Below are positions 5,074 to 6,811 of a DNA stretch of 6,811 nucleotides, one piece after another. The position numbers and the translations under genes are program-made. Source of the stretch: Planctomycetota bacterium (GTDB lineage: Bacteria; Planctomycetota; Planctomycetia; Pirellulales; Thermoguttaceae); assembly GCA_013202535.1 (NCBI GenBank), contig JABMRP010000442.1:1-6811 (forward strand), given 5' to 3'. Numbering within the stretch: position 1 is the stretch's first letter; each line of letters begins with the position of its first letter. The notes below the pieces were generated by a model. The model was given only the letters and a program-made list of their open reading frames with translations. It was not told the DNA's origin and ran no database searches.

Positions 5074-6599
5074 CCTCCACCGAACCGCTCATTTCGATCC
5101 GCCGCATCACCAAGCGCTTCCCCGGCGTGGTGGCCTTGGACGGGGTCTCGATCGACGTGGCGCCCGGTGAGTTGCACGCCGTGGTCGGCGAGAACGGGGC
5201 GGGCAAGAGTACGTTGATGAAATGCCTCTGTGGCGTGATTGCCGATTTCGAGGGAGAAATTCGCCTCGACGGCCGGACCGTCCATTTTCGCAACACAACC
5301 GACGCCGAAGCGGCCGGCATCGGCATCATCCATCAGGAACTCAACCTCGTCGGACAACTTTCCGCCGCCGCCAATATCTTTCTCGGCCGTGAAAAGACCC
5401 ATGGGTTGGGACTGCTCAACGATCGGGCCATGGCAGCGGACGCCGCCGAGTTGCTGCGGCAGTTGGAATGCGAAGTCCACCCGGGCCAGCTCGTCCGCGA
5501 CCTGCGCGTCGGCGATCAACAGTTGGTCGAGATCGCCAAAGCGCTCTCGCTGCGGGCCGGCGTCCTCATCATGGACGAACCGACCAGCGCGCTGACGGAA
5601 ACCGAAGTCCAACGGCTCTTCCGCGTGATCGAGCGTCTGCGCGGCCGGGGTGTTACCATCCTCTACATCTCGCACAAGATGGACGAGGTCTTTCGCCTGG
5701 CCGACCGGATCACCGTGCTCCGCGACGGCCGGCTCGTCGACACACTCGATCGCCGGCAGACCGACGCGCGCCGGGTGACCCACCTGATGGTCGGGCGCGA
5801 GATCGCGGCCAGTAGTGCCAGCGGGAGTTCGGCGGACGGCGAGGTTGTGCTGGAAGTGCGCAATCTCTCGCTACCCCGCCCGGGTCACGCCCAAAAGTGG
5901 CAGCTTCGCGACGTGAACCTCAGGCTGCACCGCGGCGAGATTCTCGGCATCGCCGGGCTGATGGGCGCCGGACGCACCGAACTGCTGGAATGTCTCTTCG
6001 GCGCCAGTCCCGAGACGCCGCAAGGGACGATCCTACTCGAAGGGCGCGAGGTGGCGTTTGCCCATCCGGCGGCCGCGCTGAAAGCCGGCGTGGCGCTGGT
6101 GGCCGAGGATCGCAAACGGCTGGGGGTGTTTGCCAACCTCAACGTCGGCCAGAACGTCACCATGGGTACGCTCGACCGGGTTGCAGTCGGGGGCCTGATT
6201 TCGCCGAAGCGAGAACGGGCGGCCGCCCTGGGGCCGATCGAGCAACTGGACGTCAAGACGGCCGGCCTCGCCGCGCCGATCACCAGTCTCAGCGGCGGCA
6301 ACCAGCAGAAAGCGATTATCGGCCGCTGGCTGTTGACCCGTCCCAAGGTGCTGTTGCTCGACGATCCGACCCGCGGTGTCGACGTCGGCGCCAAGGCCGA
6401 GCTTTACCGTCTGATGGACGATCTCTGCCGCGAGGGCCTGGGCATCATCGTCACCTCCAGCGAACTGCCCGAGTTGCTCACTCTCTGCGACCGCATCCTG
6501 GTCCTCTGCGAAGGCCATCCCACCGGCCAACTCACCCGCGCCGAAGCCACCGAACACCGCATCATGGAACTGGCCACGCAACGGCCGGGGGTTGAGTAG
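5070..6599 (+). CDS. Sugar ABC transporter ATP-binding protein, RbsA type (second copy)
   Basis: A second double-ABC ATPase of 509 residues from the GTG at 5070, which overlaps the permease stop as GTGA. In-frame codons reach back to an ATG at 4962, but that would add 36 residues without family character lying wholly within the permease gene. Domain 1: Walker A GENGAGKST (40-48), Q89, altered signature LRVGDQQ (145-151), Walker B D169-E170, H202. Domain 2: degenerate Walker A GLMGAGRT (296-303), canonical LSGGNQQK (407-414), Walker B LLLDDPT where Asp432 replaces the usual catalytic Glu. That change falls in the composite site already degenerate in this family, so the main ATP site should work. 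Role: energising sugar import, either with the upstream permease or with one encoded elsewhere. No further permease follows, since the next gene is on the opposite strand one base away. Confidence 0.92.
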   Translation: MTSTEPLISIRRITKRFPGVVALDGVSIDVAPGELHAVVGENGAGKSTLMKCLCGVIADFEGEIRLDGRTVHFRNTTDAEAAGIGIIHQELNLVGQLSAAANIFLGREKTHGLGLLNDRAMAADAAELLRQLECEVHPGQLVRDLRVGDQQLVEIAKALSLRAGVLIMDEPTSALTETEVQRLFRVIERLRGRGVTILYISHKMDEVFRLADRITVLRDGRLVDTLDRRQTDARRVTHLMVGREIAASSASGSSADGEVVLEVRNLSLPRPGHAQKWQLRDVNLRLHRGEILGIAGLMGAGRTELLECLFGASPETPQGTILLEGREVAFAHPAAALKAGVALVAEDRKRLGVFANLNVGQNVTMGTLDRVAVGGLISPKRERAAALGPIEQLDVKTAGLAAPITSLSGGNQQKAIIGRWLLTRPKVLLLDDPTRGVDVGAKAELYRLMDDLCREGLGIIVTSSELPELLTLCDRILVLCEGHPTGQLTRAEATEHRIMELATQRPGVE

Positions 6600-6600
6600 T

Positions 6601-6811
6601 CTACTCCGGCTTCTGCTTGTGTTTGGCTAGTACGGCCAGACACGCATCGACGTCTTCCAACAGCGTGTCTCGGCAGCCCTTGCAGCAGATGAACACGATG
6701 CGGCCTTCTCCGACGTCGACCGGAAGCGGCGTGCCCATCGAGCCGAGCGGCGCCTTAGTGACCGGGCAAATCTTCTGTTTCTCCGCAGCCGCCCGGTCCG
6801 CGGTGGAGAGC
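6601..6811 (-). CDS. C-terminal part of a protein with a Cys-rich CPV/LGSMG/CCKGC domain (5' end outside window)
   Basis: Reading leftward from the window edge, one open frame of 69 codons ends at TAG (complement of 6601-6603). The visible residues include ICPVTKAPLGSMG (14-26 of the visible part), then IVFICCKGC (38-46), and a Lys-rich tail ending in Pro-Glu. The pattern of CPV, LGSMG and CCxGC about 20 residues apart is one I recall from secreted or membrane-linked planctomycete proteins, including the tails of some RND efflux adaptor proteins, where it looks like a YHS-type metal-binding module. Cys15, Cys42, Cys43 and Cys46 are the likely metal ligands. The N-terminus, signal sequence and full architecture cannot be seen, so the overall function is unknown. 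It converges with the ATPase gene with one base between stops and is probably not part of the transport operon. Confidence 0.75.
   Translation of the reverse strand, partial: LSTADRAAAEKQKICPVTKAPLGSMGTPLPVDVGEGRIVFICCKGCRDTLLEDVDACLAVLAKHKQKPE

Noticed and set aside
4953..5783. Minus-strand open frame of 276 codons opposite the second ATPase
   Set aside because: It runs antisense to conserved Walker A and signature motifs and has no family resemblance of its own.
1..6811. CRISPR array, tRNA, rRNA, insertion sequence or defence system
   Set aside because: I saw no regularly spaced repeats, cloverleaf sequences, transposase motifs or defence-related domains in the window.

Overview
The window looks like chromosomal DNA from a GC-rich planctomycete-type bacterium. 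Three things suggest this: the number of small secreted lipoproteins, a cysteine-rich domain (ICPV...LGSMG...CCKGC) at the right edge that I associate mainly with Planctomycetes, and high GC content with long antisense shadow frames. No rRNA or other phylogenetic marker is present, so this assignment is inference.

Layout, left to right. Bases 1-209 are non-coding. They hold a short REP-like motif (34-54) and a plausible sigma-70-type promoter (130-158). A 75-residue lipoprotein with a duplicated CCDK motif follows (210-437). The 326-base gap at 438-763 holds GC-rich hairpins and a good promoter candidate (TTGACA-17-CACAAT, 607-635). Four genes that look like one transport operon, preceded by a lipid-anchored RhaM-family mutarotase, then run rightward: mutarotase (764-1288), CUT2/RbsB-type sugar-binding lipoprotein (1331-2314), RbsA-type double ATPase (2426-3976), RbsC-type permease (3973-5073) and a second RbsA-type double ATPase (5070-6599). 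One base after that stop codon, a gene on the minus strand ends (6601-6811, its 5' part lies outside the window).

How the genes work together. The binding protein captures a sugar outside the cytoplasmic membrane, the permease carries it across, and a tandem-domain ATPase powers transport. The adjacent mutarotase resembles RhaM/RhaU, which interconverts the alpha and beta anomers of L-rhamnose. In rhizobia RhaU is encoded with the RhaSTPQ rhamnose ABC transporter. The best guess for substrate is therefore L-rhamnose or a related deoxysugar such as L-fucose, but the sequence does not prove it.

The unusual points are: the mutarotase carries a lipoprotein signal, so it probably acts outside the cytoplasm rather than inside; two different RbsA-type ATPases flank a single permease, joined by ATGA and GTGA start/stop overlaps; and a PACC(D/E)K motif is shared by the mutarotase linker and the otherwise unrelated small lipoprotein.
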